DNA of 64,000 bases from Hibiscus mutabilis (Eukaryota > Streptophyta > Magnoliopsida > Malvales > Malvaceae). The DNA is taken from the NCBI GenBank assembly GCA_019671005.1, contig CM033725.1:33812678-33876677 (forward strand). The letters run 5' to 3'. The notes under the pieces are model-generated. The model was not told the origin of the DNA. It worked only from the letters and a program-made list of their open reading frames with translations, and searched no databases. Shown here piece by piece: positions 44,345 through 54,594 of the stretch. Each line of letters begins with the position of its first letter. Within the stretch, counting starts at the first letter, position 1. The translations under genes and the position numbers were made by a program.

Positions 44345-45457
44345 TAAATGAACCGTGGCGAGGCCCATGCCAAAGAATTTCTAAAGTTCTTGAGACATAG
44401 CGAGTACAAAGATAGTGGAACAACTACGAAACAACCGGCCAGATCACAAAGTTTGGAATTACTCTTGAGTTCGAGAGAAGCATCGGGAGACACTATTGAA
44501 AGTCTTGAATCAAACTTTTGTGCCCCGGGACATTTCTCAACAAACCTGACATGATAGTGGGGCATATTATCGCCTATAATCATATCACGTTTAGTGATGA
44601 TGAGATCCCGGAAGGAGGAATGGGGTCACTAAAGCCCTTAACATCACTACCCACCGCAAAGGGTATGTATTACCAGCGTCTTGATCGACAACGGGTCAGC
44701 ATTGAATGTCTTGCCTATGGTAACCCTGCAAAAAATTACCAATAGATAGTTCGCACCTAAAAGCCTTGCTACAACTCGGTAAGAGCTTTCGATGGTACGC
44801 AAAAAAAGAAACAATGGGGAAAATTGAGATACCCCTATTGATCGGACCAACCAATATGTGATCGATTTTGTGGTGATGGACATAAAACCATCTTACAGCT
44901 GCTTGTTGGGAAGACCGTGGATCCACTCTGCAAGAGTTGTCCCATCATCATTGCATCAGAAATTAAAATTTGTAGTTGAAGGCAAATTGGTCACAGTAGA
45001 GGCAGAGCATGAATTTGTTGCTTCCGTGACATCAGACACCCCCTACATTCAAAATGATGAAGATGTTTGCAGAATGCTCGTTCGAGCATTAGAACTAGTA
45101 AATGCCACATTCGTTTCAGAGGGAAACCGGATCCCCTACCCCAGGTTATCTAATTATACCAAGATGACCGTCGCAGAAACTCTGGGCCGATGAGCCAAAA
45201 TAGGAAAAGGGTTGGGGAAGAAATTACAAGGAAACCTGAGACCCAAGAATATGACAACCAAGAAGGATCGTTTCGGGCTGGGTTACCAACCAAGTGTCCA
45301 ACAGAAGAAAGAGGAATATAAGAGGAAGGAAGAACAAAGAAAAGCCAGATCTAAAGGAGAAGACATTCCATGGAGACCGATACCCTTTCCTAGTTTGAAA
45401 GCCACTTTTGTCTCCGGAGGGTTCTACCAGCCAGTCAAGATATTGGAGAGGCAATGA
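44345..45457 (+). pseudogene. Ogre-type protease and G-patch-like linker
   Basis: Pieces in order: NRGEAHAKEFLKFLRHSEY (44348), LLLSSREASGD (44461), MIVGHIIAYNHITFSDDEIP (44551), and the protease active site decayed in a shifted frame near 44685 (expected VLIDNGSSLN). Then comes the conserved VMDIKPSYSCLLGRPWIHSA followed by SSLHQKLKFVVEGKL (44873-44985, open to 45193). A glycine-rich G-patch-like stretch (GKGLGKKLQGN, then RFGLGYQPS) and the WRPIPFPSLKATFVSGG motif follow (45205-45457). This order is standard between gag and RT in Tat/Ogre elements. Stops at 45193 and 45457 plus frameshifts inactivate it. Confidence 0.7.
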
Positions 45458-45513
45458 AGAAAAAATGATGAACTTAACCAGGGAGGAAGTACTCGAGAGA
45501 ATCATTTGAAGGG

Positions 45514-45858
45514 ATGTACATCAACATGGTAGCTGAAAAGGACCGCGGCAGCAAAATGTTGACCAACATCCGCCCTTGCCATCCCGGGGAAACACTCGAT
45601 AACTGGAGCTGCATTGATCTACCCGTAGTTTTTAGGAATAGATCGAGTAATGCTCGAATCAACCTTTTGTTTTTGCCCATAAACAATGGGGATCTCTTGT
45701 ATGGGGCACCTATGTTAACTTTTTGATTGAAATGAAAATATCCCCACTTTCTTAAAAATGACCAAAGTCTCATTTATTCCATTCATGCATTCTTCATATT
45801 CATTCCCTTCATGTAAAGCCATCTTTTTCCCAATACAATTCATTCTCGTTTAATGCAG
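45514..45858 (+). other. Linker ORF and candidate intron before RT
   Basis: 45514-45726 encodes YINMVAEKDRG, PCHPGETLDNWSCIDLPVVF, the conserved end of the region before RT in Ogre elements. It stops at 45726. A pyrimidine-rich tract (45770-45850) ends in TTTAATGCAG at 45849-45858, just before the RT frame. Candidate donors are GTAGTT (45625) and GTAATG (45647). Known Ogre elements carry an intron here that joins gag-pro to RT. The exact borders are inferred only. Confidence 0.45.
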
Positions 45859-47223
45859 TCGCTCATGATTGACGATATGAATGATACCGGATCCAATCCT
45901 GGAGTAAATTTCGAATGCCCTGAGGTCTCGGAGGAAATTGAGGAAGGATATGATGAAAAAGAAATTGAGGTCCCGGAAGAGTTAAAGAGAATGGTGGACA
46001 ACGAAGAAAGACAGATTATGCCCCACCAAGAAGAAACAGAAATCGTCAACTTGGGGACTGAAGAAGCGAGAAAAGAAATAAAAATAGGAACGACTATTTC
46101 CTCAAAAACCAAGCATGAACTGATAGCCATACTTCAGGAATTCAAGGATGTCTTCGCCTGGACTTATCAAGATATGCCGGGATTGAACACCGACATAGTG
46201 GTGCACAAATTGCCAACAAAATCGGAGTGCAAACCAGTACAGCAAAAACTTCGGAGAATGAGGCCAGATATGTTGTTAAAGATCCGAGAAGAAGTGAAAA
46301 AGCAATTTGATGCTGGATTCTTGGAGGTAGCCAAATACCCTGAATGGGTTGCAAACATTGTACCAGTACCAAAGAAAGACGGGAAAGTTCGTATGTGTGT
46401 AGATTATAGGGATCTGAACCGAGCTAGCCCTAAAGACAACTTCCCTTTGCCATATATTGACACGCTGGTTGACAACACCGCAGGACATTCATGGTTTTCC
46501 TTTATGGACGGCTTCTCAGGGTACAACCAGATAAAGATGGATCCTAACGACATGGAGAAAACCACATTCATAACCATGTGGGGGACTTTTTGTTATCAAG
46601 TAATGCCGTTTGGGCTAAAGAACGCAGGGGCAACATACCAAAGAGCAATTGTGACTCTTTTCCATGACATGATGCACAAAGAAATAGAAGTATACGTGGA
46701 TGACATGATTGCCAAATCCCGAACGGAAGAAGAGCACCTACAGAACTTGAGAAAACTATTCCAAAGACTACGGAAGTACCAACTGAGGCTCAATCCTACC
46801 AAGTGTACCTTCGCCGTTACTTCTGGAAAACTCCTAGGGTTCGTAGTAAGCAGAAGAGGGATTGAGATTGATCCCGATAAAGTGAAAGCGATCCAGGACC
46901 TTTCACCACCCCGCACGCAAAAGGAAGTCCGCGGTTTCCTGGGGAGGCTGAATTATATCTCTCGTTTCATTTCCCAATTAACCAATCAATGCGACCCGGT
47001 CTTCAGACTTCTTAGAAAGAATAATCCTGGCGTGTGGGATGAAGAATGTCAAAAAGCCCTAGAAAAGATCAAAAAGTACCTGACAAATGCTCCAATTTTA
47101 GTCGCACACGAAGACACAGTGACCACTAATTCTCTACTTAACGGTCTTGAGAATTCAATGGGATGTGTCTTGGGGCAACACGATGAGTCAAGAAAAAAAG
47201 AGAGCAAGCCATCTATTACCTAA
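45853..47223 (+). CDS. Ogre-type reverse transcriptase and start of RNase H, intact frame
   Basis: 456 codons without interruption. Residues 1-100 are an acidic leader (NFECPEVSEEIEEGYDEKEI). The RT domain follows: KPVQQKLRRMRPDMLLKI, VPVPKKDGKVRMCVDYRDLN, FPLPYIDTLVDNTAGHSWFS, MDGFSGYNQIKMDPNDMEKT, VMPFGLKNAGATYQRAI, and the catalytic EVYVDDMIAKS (46690-46720). The connection region (PPRTQKEVRGFLGRLNYISR) leads to the start of RNase H (ENSMGCVLGQHDESRKKE). A frameshift near 47205 then ends the frame. All catalytic Asp residues of the RT are present (FMDGFSG and YVDD). If spliced to the upstream exon, translation would continue from gag-pro; the first Met is otherwise at 45853. Confidence 0.85.
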   Translation: MQSLMIDDMNDTGSNPGVNFECPEVSEEIEEGYDEKEIEVPEELKRMVDNEERQIMPHQEETEIVNLGTEEARKEIKIGTTISSKTKHELIAILQEFKDVFAWTYQDMPGLNTDIVVHKLPTKSECKPVQQKLRRMRPDMLLKIREEVKKQFDAGFLEVAKYPEWVANIVPVPKKDGKVRMCVDYRDLNRASPKDNFPLPYIDTLVDNTAGHSWFSFMDGFSGYNQIKMDPNDMEKTTFITMWGTFCYQVMPFGLKNAGATYQRAIVTLFHDMMHKEIEVYVDDMIAKSRTEEEHLQNLRKLFQRLRKYQLRLNPTKCTFAVTSGKLLGFVVSRRGIEIDPDKVKAIQDLSPPRTQKEVRGFLGRLNYISRFISQLTNQCDPVFRLLRKNNPGVWDEECQKALEKIKKYLTNAPILVAHEDTVTTNSLLNGLENSMGCVLGQHDESRKKESKPSIT

Positions 47224-47990
47224 GTAGGAAATTCAATGATTGCGAAACACGATACCCGCCAAAGGCAGAGCTGTGTTGTGCTCTAGTTTGGGCTACCAAG
47301 CGGCTCGAGACGGTACATGTTGTACCATACTACCTGGTTGATATCCAAGCTAGACCCATTAAAGTTCTTAATGGAAGCGCCAAAGCACTAACGGGAAGGA
47401 TGGCTCGATGGCGGATGCTATTATCCGAATTCGACATCGTATATGTTAATCGAAAGTCAGTAAAGGGAGCGCCGTAGCAGATTTCCTGGCTAGTCGTGCT
47501 TGGATGACTATGAGACATTGAACTTTAGTTTCCCAGGACGAAGACTTGATGTGCATTACAACCGAAGAAGAGATTTGAGATGTATGTCATGGAAACTTTA
47601 CTTGATGGAGCCTCCAACGCCCTCGGGCATGGGATAGGGCGGTGCTAATTTCACCGAGGACGTCTATTACCCTTTCACCAAAGAGATTGGAATTCTTCTG
47701 CACAAACAATATAGCTGAATACTGAAGCTTGCATCATGGGACTGAACTCAGCCATCGAAAGAAAGGTTAAGGAACTTCGAGTGTTCGAGATTCGTCCCTA
47801 GTCATTTACCAATTGCGCGGGAGTGGGAAACCAGAGACCCGGTTGGTCAAATATCACGAATGGATCCAAGAGCTCGTCAAAGAGTTCGAAAAGGTCACTT
47901 CACTTACGTACCTACCCGAGAAAAAATCGGATGGCGGATGCATTGGCAACCTTGGCGTCCATGTTTAAAACAAACACCAGGCGTAAATGA
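47205..47990 (+). pseudogene. Ogre-type RNase H and second (Tat-type) RNase H, decayed
   Basis: After the frameshift, SRKFNDCETRYPPKAELCCA and VWATKRLETVHVVPYYLVDI continue the first RNase H (47220-47350). LTGRMARWRMLLSEFDIVY (47390-47445) is the usual link. A second RNase H follows in pieces: DRAVLISP, FCTNNIAEY, LVIYQLRGSGKPETRLVKYH and EWIQELVKEFEKVTSLTYLP (47625-47925). An additional RNase H of this kind is diagnostic of the Tat lineage. Many stops are present. Confidence 0.7.
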
Positions 47991-48087
47991 GACCCATTGA
48001 GATGCGAGACGTTTGAAAAGCCTGCTCATTGTTGTAATGTACAGGAAGAGATTGACGGAATCCATGCTACTATGATATCCACGCAAT

Positions 48088-49309
48088 ATGTCAAGCTTCA
48101 AAAGTATCCGAGAAGGGCAAACGACAATGACGAAAAAGCGCTCGAAAATGGCAACAAAATATGTCCTAGATGGGGAAATCCTATATAGGAAAAGTCATGA
48201 TCAAACATTGCTGAGATGTGTGGATGCCCGGGAGGCGAAGGAAATCTTAGCCGAAGTACATAACGGGATCTGTGGAACGCACGCCAACGGGCTGTCTATA
48301 GCCCGAAAAATTATGAGGTACGGTTATTTCTGGTTGACCATGGAGGGAGATTGCATCGATTACGCCAGGAAATGTCACAAATGCCAAATTTACGCTGACA
48401 AGATTCATGCACCCCCATCACCTCTACACACCATGAATTCTCCGTGGCCTTTCGCAGCATGGGGCATGGACGTCATCGGCGCGATCCATCCGAAAGCCTC
48501 AATGGGCACCGTTTCATTTTGGTCGCCATAGACTACTTCTCTAAATGGGTAGAGGCAGCGTCTTACGCCAATATCACCAGGACTACAGTTTGTAAGTTCT
48601 TAAAGAAGGAAATTATTTGTCGATACGGATTGCCAGAGAGGATCATCACCGACAACGCTTCCAATCTAAACAACAAGATGATGAAGGACGTGTGCACTCA
48701 ATTCAAGATAACACACCATAATTCCACAGTCTATCGTCCTAAAATGAATGGAGCAGTGGAAGCAGCAAACAAGAATATAAAGAAGATCATAGCAAAGACT
48801 ACGGATACCTACAAGGATTGGCATGAGAAGTTGCCTTTTGCCCTTTTCGCCTATAGGACGTCCATTCGCACATCAACGGGGGCAACACCCTACTCCTTGG
48901 TGTATGGTACCGAGGCAGTACTCCCAATTGAGGAGAGATTACATCCCTCCGGTCTTAAACGAAGTAAAACTGGAAGAAGCTGAATGGGTGCAGGCCAGAT
49001 TCGACCAACTAAATCTCATTGACGAAAAAAGGACTAAAGGCCATTTGTCATGGTCAGATGTACCAAAAGCGGATGGTGCAGGCTTACAACAAAAAGGTGC
49101 GCCCAAGAGAATTCAAAGAAGGGGATCTGGTACTCAAGAGAATCCTCCCTATCCAAAAAGATTCCCGGGGAAAATGGATGCCCAACTGGGAAGGACCGTA
49201 CGTCGTAAAAAAGGCCTTCTCAGGAGGAGCCCTGATCCTAACAGAAATGGACGGGGACGAGCTAAAAAATCCCGTAAATTCTGATGCCGTCAAGAAATAC
49301 TATCTCTAA
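48088..49309 (+). pseudogene. Ogre-type integrase
   Basis: The first frame (48088-48531) holds the HHCC zinc domain (EVHNGICGTHANG and CHKCQIYADKIH) and the first catalytic Asp (WGMDVIGAI). A one-base shift near 48497-48510 moves to the frame with FILVAIDYFSKWVEAASYAN, ITDNASNLNNKMM (second Asp) and NGAVEAANKNIKK (Glu), to 48950. A second shift leads to KLEEAEWVQARFDQLNLIDE. The last frame (49019-49309) has EFKEGDLVLKRILPI, WEGPYVVKKAFSGGALIL and a stop after KKYYL. The catalytic residues survive but the frame is broken two or three times. Confidence 0.8.
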
Positions 49310-49324
49310 AAAAAAATGGAGAGC

Positions 49325-49950
49325 TCAGGGCGAAAACCCGAAATCGGGCGTCTTGAAGCAAAGGAAGGACCCAAGTTGAAAACTCGTAAAGGGCGGCTTG
49401 GGTAAATTGAAAATTTGAATATCTGAGGAGAAGGGTATCCCCATGAGCATCATGAAGAGGAAGCTTGAGCAAAAAATTCTACACCGTTTGACAGGATCAT
49501 GTATCATTCATATCAAAGATAATGAGAGATCTTGTATTTAACTTATACGTGTCATACCTTTCTTTTTAAGATATCCCAAACCCTTAATCATAATAAAACC
49601 GTGTTTTTGAGCATCCATTCCTGGCCTTCTTGTCAATTTCAGTCAAATAAGATAACATAGGCTTATAATGAAACAAGAGATTTCGGAGCATTACTATGAT
49701 TTGACCTTGGAAATGCAGGTGATCAAAGAAGACGATGTTAACTCCGTCCTTTAGTTCCCTACATAATGACTGCCGATAGAGAAGGCGGAAGCTTGAGACA
49801 AACCTGGTAGAATAACCAATGGCACATGTCATATCTATTCAGGAAAGGCATACGAGATAACAAAAGAAATCTCCTGGGTGAAAACCAGAAGGGCACCCAT
49901 CTCAAAAAAAAAAAATCTCTCTAAAGTGAAAACCCGAAAGGGCGCTTTAA
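49325..49950 (+). repeat. Hairpin family B in Ogre 3' region (GAAAACCCGAAAGGGC loop)
   Basis: Four units share a core like GAAAACCCGAAAGGGC, bracketed by different complementary arms. These are CAGGGCG/CGTCTTG (49326-49354, with wobble pairs), ACCCAAG/CTTGGGT (49369-49403), TGGGTG/CACCCA (49875-49899) and TAAAGTG/CGCTTTA (49922-49949). The last core contains a CCC-GAAA-GGG mini-hairpin. The stretch otherwise has no coding capacity. Confidence 0.65.
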
Positions 49951-50284
49951 AATTCCAAATCATGATTGGAAAAAAGAGAAAGGTCGAGATGGTTGAACTT
50001 GGCAGTGAAGCGGGGTATCGATGCCCGTAAGAAAGGATAAAGCGAACATCAAGATCAAATAAGGACCAGGACAAGCCCACCAAGATATTAAATCTCATGC
50101 ATCATGAATAGTCAGACATCACTAGGATTAGGAGCATGTCAATTCATTCATTTGTCATAGCATTTCGTTTTTGTCTCAGACAGGTATCTGCAGATCCGAA
50201 GAGACATCGAAGGCCGTCACGGTGTGAATCCCAAATGAGAAAACAATGTTTTACATACAAAAGACACATGTTTTCAAGCTCTAG

Positions 50285-51140
50285 AGAGAGATTCTATATA
50301 GGAAGAATCCTCCTCTCCAAGGCTTCAGAAGCTGAAAGTTCTATATAGGAAGGACTGACAGCTCCAGGGTGAAGACTCGCAGTTCTATATAGGAAGGACT
50401 CCCAGTCAAAGTAATTCACCCATGACACACAAGATTATATAGGAAATCCTGCTGTGTCGAAAGCGAAGAGTTCTATATAGGAAGGGCTCCGAGCTTTATT
50501 GTCTTAGAGTAAAAGGTTCTATATAGGAAGAACCTGTAGCTCTGAGATTCCAGACGCCAAAAAGTTCTATATAGGAGGGACTGATGGCTCCAAGGTGAAG
50601 ACTCGTAGTTCTATATAGGAAGAACTCCCAGTCAAAGCAATTCACCTATGACACGGGGTTATATAGGAAACTGTTGTGTCGTCGAAAGAAGAGTCTTATA
50701 TAGGAAAGGCTCCAAACTTCATTGTCTTAGAGTGAAAGGTTCTATATAGGAAGAACTCTGCAGCTCTGAGACTTCGAGCATAAAAAGTTCTATATAGGAA
50801 GAACTTACGAGCCTGAAGATTCAGCCAAGGAAGAGCGGAGATGTCCAAAAGAATTCGTTTTTCCAAAGCTACAAACAGGGAAGTCTGATAAAAATGAGAG
50901 CGAAAGGTTCTATGTCGAAAGAGCCTGTAGCTCCAAGATCGGAAGGTGACGAAGCTCTATATAGGAAGAACTTACGAGCCTGAAGATTCAGCCAAGGAAG
51001 AGCGGAGATGTCCAAAAGAATTCGTTTTTCCAAAGCTACAAACAGGGAAGTCTGATAAAAATCAGAGCGAAGGGTTCAATGTCGAAAGAGCCTATAGCTC
51101 CAAGATCGGAAGGTGACGAAAGCTCTATATAGGAAGAACT
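50285..51140 (+). repeat. Hairpin family A array in Ogre 3' region (TATATAGGAA loop)
   Basis: About 16 units, mostly 40-50 bp apart. Each has an invariant or nearly invariant TATATAGGAA between short complementary arms: GATTC/GAATC (50290), AGTTC/GGACT (50337, 50381, 50563), GAGTTC/GGGCTC (50468), AGGTTC/GAACCT (50514), AGTTC/GAACT (50607), GAGTCT/AGGCTC (50691) and AAGTTC/GAACTT (50785). Two units near 50907 and 51073 have TATGTCGAAA in the loop. A second, outer stem often follows after a 3-4 base symmetric gap. There are no open frames of note. Confidence 0.8.
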
Positions 51141-51240
51141 TACGAGCCTGAAGATTCAACCAAGGAAGAGCGGAGATGTCCAAAAAAATTTCGCTTTTCC
51201 AAGGCTGCAAACCAAAAAGGGAAGTCTGATAAAATGAGTG
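50800..51240 (+). repeat. Tandem repeat of about 168 bp before the polypurine tract
   Basis: The segment starting GAACTTACGAGCCTGAAGAT occurs at 50801, 50968 and 51136 (periods 167 and 168). It runs through AGCGGAGATGTCCAAAA, TTTTCCAA-GCT-CAAAC and GGGAAGTCTGATAAAA. Each unit begins with one family A hairpin. The 3' untranslated region of Ogre-like elements is known to be a source of new tandem repeats. Confidence 0.8.
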
Positions 51241-51281
51241 CTTATGAATCTTTGCTTTGTTTCTCATTCCATGAGAACAAG

Positions 51282-51295
51282 CAAAGAGGGGCAAC
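51282..51295 (+). promoter_or_regulatory. Polypurine tract of Ogre-type element
   Basis: AAAGAGGGGCAAC directly precedes the TGTAATC start of the 3' LTR. It is the expected plus-strand primer. Confidence 0.7.
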
Positions 51296-51589
51296 TGTAA
51301 TCACTCATTTCACTAATACATATTAGTATTGCATGTATACTTACTATATTATATGTTTATTATTTGCATGAGTGTTACTAGTATATATAAGGTGTGGTGT
51401 GTGTGTATATTATAAGCTATGTATGTATACGTACTAATGGTGTATGTGTGTCGCGTATGTATCTATAGAGTACGAGCGTATTTGTTTAATGTGTGTAGAT
51501 GTTATGTTAGTATGTTACATTAATATTTGCATGTGTATTCGTATGTTACACTTATATGGGTGTGCAAGTGTACGTATATATGTAACGTT

Positions 51590-51648
<59 letters not shown>

Positions 51649-53831
51649 GGACTAGTGTAAAATAAAATCTAAAATATAAAACCCAAATATTAATTAACAG
51701 TCCAATCCAATTTATTACAAAAACTCAAAAATATATTACAAGGCCCATATTGGTCTGACCCAGTATATTAAAAACCCTAAAAACTAAGTCTGATACCCCT
51801 CTTTTATCTTGCAGCCGCCGTCATTTGGACCGTTGGATCAAGTCTTGATCCAACGGTCCAGATCAGTCCAAGATAATCCAGCTGGCGCGTGTGATGTCAC
51901 TCTCCAGACCGTTCGAATGCTCACTCGCGCGTGCAACACACGCGCGAGACCGTTCATTACCCCTCTGCCACGTGTCGTCATCTCCAGCAAGTACCACGCA
52001 TTTCAAGGCTCGATCTAGGCCATTCATCCCCCATGTAATCACAGCCGTTGGATCAGATCTGATCCAACGGCCGTGAGTGGATCTGGCAGAAGACACCACC
52101 ACCATGACTTCCCCATGCCGACACCACTCCGCCGTACTGCCAGTTCAACCACCGCGCTCAGAGGACGTGCAAAAGCACCAAAAAGATGGATTGTCAGTAC
52201 CAAAAAATCAGATCTGATATATATTTCATGTAATAGACGCTAAGAAAAAAAAAAGGAGGGCAGAGAAGATCCAAAAAAATTGTTGTATTATCACCAAAGT
52301 CTTCAGAAATACAAAGAAAGCAACGCAAGTTCAGTGGTAAAAGAAAAAACTTCTTGTCTTTCTTTCTTACTTACATGCATAAAAAATGGAGAGTTTACGT
52401 AAAAAGAAAGAACCTTTCCTTTGCCGGCGATAAGCTCTGAGGAGTGAGCCACAAAAAAGGGGGTTCTTCTTTGTCCTTTAGCTTCGAAATACCATAGATC
52501 TAGGGTTTTGGTGGTCTCAAAATAAAAGCGTGACGGTTTTTGTGAGGATTTTGGGGTTCGGTCTTTCAAAGATGGGGTTTTTGTTCTCGAAGAGGGGTCG
52601 AGGTTAGGTCTTAGAACCGATAGAGCGTAGAGGGTGGTGGCCGGAGTAGCCGGACCATCACCGGCCTCGAGAACCATGGCGGCTGAAGGGTCGGGGCTTG
52701 GGTTTTTTCTGGTACATTAGAGAGAAAACGAGAGCTTTTGCTCTAAAAAAAATGAAAGGAAAAATGAAAGTGGGGGTCTGATTATCGGGTCTTATAGACC
52801 TAAAATAAAATAAAAATGGTCTAATTACATCATAAATCCTCCCTTGTCCCCTATATTTTCGTTTTGAGTTTTCCGCATGGGTTAATCACGATTCTGGTCC
52901 TTTTTCTTTTCCATTTTATTTCGTTTTGATCACTAAATTAGCCGAATTCAGATTTTAAATGGTAAAATTACCCCCTTAACCATCCCGCGTTTTTGAATTT
53001 TTCATTTCGGGTCTGCCCCTTGGTCTAATTACAGTTCCAGTCCTTTCAAGTTTGATCATGATTGCATTTTCGTCCTTAAATTGCATATTATTATCCTTTA
53101 ATTTCTGTCACTGATGTTTATTTCTTTTCATTTCAGTCCTGTTTTCATGTAAATATTTATTTCGTATTATAATCGTGTATGTTGATGTAGTCTTTTGCCC
53201 TATTATATATCCCTCATACGTACCTCGTATTTTAAGTTTACATGTATATGTATGTTTTAGTTTAGTATCTTATTTATGTTAGATTAGTATTCTGTTATGT
53301 CAATACTTATTGCATTTAAATATTTTGCCATGTTTTATATTTTTGTCACTAAAGTTGCATATGATATATAAATTGTTAATGCGGTGCTCTTTTATCCGAG
53401 CGTAAACGGGGCCAGTATCAGGCGTAGTGATAGTGGTTGGACGTTTACTCTCGGATAACGGGGCCCTTAAAATTTATTCGCAATTAGGACCGAATTTTAA
53501 AATAATCGTCACTCTAATCCGGAAAATCCAATATTAATAAAGCGGTAATTATTAAAGTACCAATTTTTGGGCGGTGTGGGGGTGCTAATCCTTCCCCATC
53601 CGTAACCGACTCCCGAACCCTGTCTTTTTGAATCTCTGGTTTTGTGGTGTCCGGCCTACCTAAGTGGCCGGTGACGACTCCATTTTTCAAAAATACGGTT
53701 TCTTTAAAACCCCCATGGAATAAATATTTTATATAAAAAAAATCTCGAGCGCCTTTCAAAAACACCTTCCAAAAATCAATCGTTTTTATTTTAGCGATGA
53801 GAAAAAAAAAATTAGAAGGGCCATCGCTACA
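51296..53831 (+). repeat. 3' LTR of Ogre-type element
   Basis: 2,536 bp, nearly identical to 36473-38983. By eye the copies differ at scattered substitutions and one-base indels (for example around 36904/51757, 36980/51823 and 37186/52026). The (TTA)n microsatellite at 51592-51647 is longer here by about 20 bases. The same three palindromes are present (about 51828-51858, 51924-51948 and 52042-52070). Confidence 0.9.
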
Positions 53832-54594
53832 AGTATGAGGAATACTTGTAAATGCATGGTTTAATGCATTGGAATGGTTTTGAATGTTGCATATAGAAAT
53901 AGTGAGGTACATGGTTAATAATGAATTATATTGGCAAGTGATGTGCTTTAAAATGTTATCGGATATAGTTGGCCGGCCATAGGATTGATAGTGCACTATA
54001 ATAAGTCGCTTCAGGTGTTGAGGGGTTTATGTGTACCGAATACTCCACCATGAGTGACCTAGCGGTCGGAGGGTTATATGGTACCAAAAACTCCCGTTAG
54101 TGGATTATACATCTAACTGATTACTGGGTTGTGATGGTACCTTAATTCCGGTTGAGATAGTATGAAGTGTTGCGAGGACACTTGTTGAATCCGTGTATCT
54201 GATGTAATATTTTGTCAAGTTAAACTTGGTTTATGATCACTTGAAAGCCAATATAATTTATAATGTATCATGTTGATAGATTATGTTGTATAATGTTAGT
54301 TTATACATCTTTACTCTTTAACCTTTGCATATGAGTTGTTATGCATGAGAAAGCTTAAATGGAGGGATTGCAAATGTGAATGCAATTGTATGGTTTTGAA
54401 TGATCGTTTTGAGATGAAATTTAGCAAGCATGCATGTAATCTGATTAATTAAGGATTGATAACCTAAATTTTAACTAAGTCTTTATAATTTTCCAAATTT
54501 ACGTTTTAGTCCCTAAAGTGCGTATCTATGTAAACGGTTTCCTTTCTGTTGTCCGTTCCTTCGAGATGTCACCCATTGCCAGCATGTTCACCTT
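53832..54594 (+). repeat. 3' LTR of Tekay-like element, second part
   Basis: Resumes with AGTATGAGGAATAC and matches 31390-32214 of the 5' LTR to GCATGTTCACCTT. Together with 35008-36472 it restores an LTR of about 2.2 kb once the Ogre insertion and one target duplication are removed. Confidence 0.8.

Larger units (their letters stand above)
36473..53831 (+). mobile_element. Full-length Tat/Ogre-type Ty3/gypsy retrotransposon, 17.36 kb
   Basis: LTRs of 2,511 and 2,536 bp (TGTAATCACTC...CATCGCTACA) are flanked by the exact 5-bp duplication AGTAT (36468-36472 and 53832-53836). A tRNA-Arg-like primer site follows the 5' LTR and a polypurine tract precedes the 3' LTR. Domain order is ORF1 (DUF7745 and coiled coil), gag, protease, RT, RNase H, second RNase H, integrase, then a 2-kb non-coding 3' region. 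Large size, an extra ORF upstream of gag, a second RNase H and a tRNA-Arg primer site are hallmarks of the Tat/Ogre lineage. The RT frame is open, but ORF1, gag, protease, RNase H and integrase carry stops or frameshifts. Confidence 0.9.

Noticed and set aside
50285..51140. Possible CRISPR-type direct repeat array
   Set aside because: Repeats vary in their arms, spacing is irregular, and the array lies in a retrotransposon 3' region.
52303..52677. 124-codon minus-strand frame inside the Ogre 3' LTR
   Set aside because: It is broken in the near-identical 5' LTR and has no recognisable domain; a chance frame.
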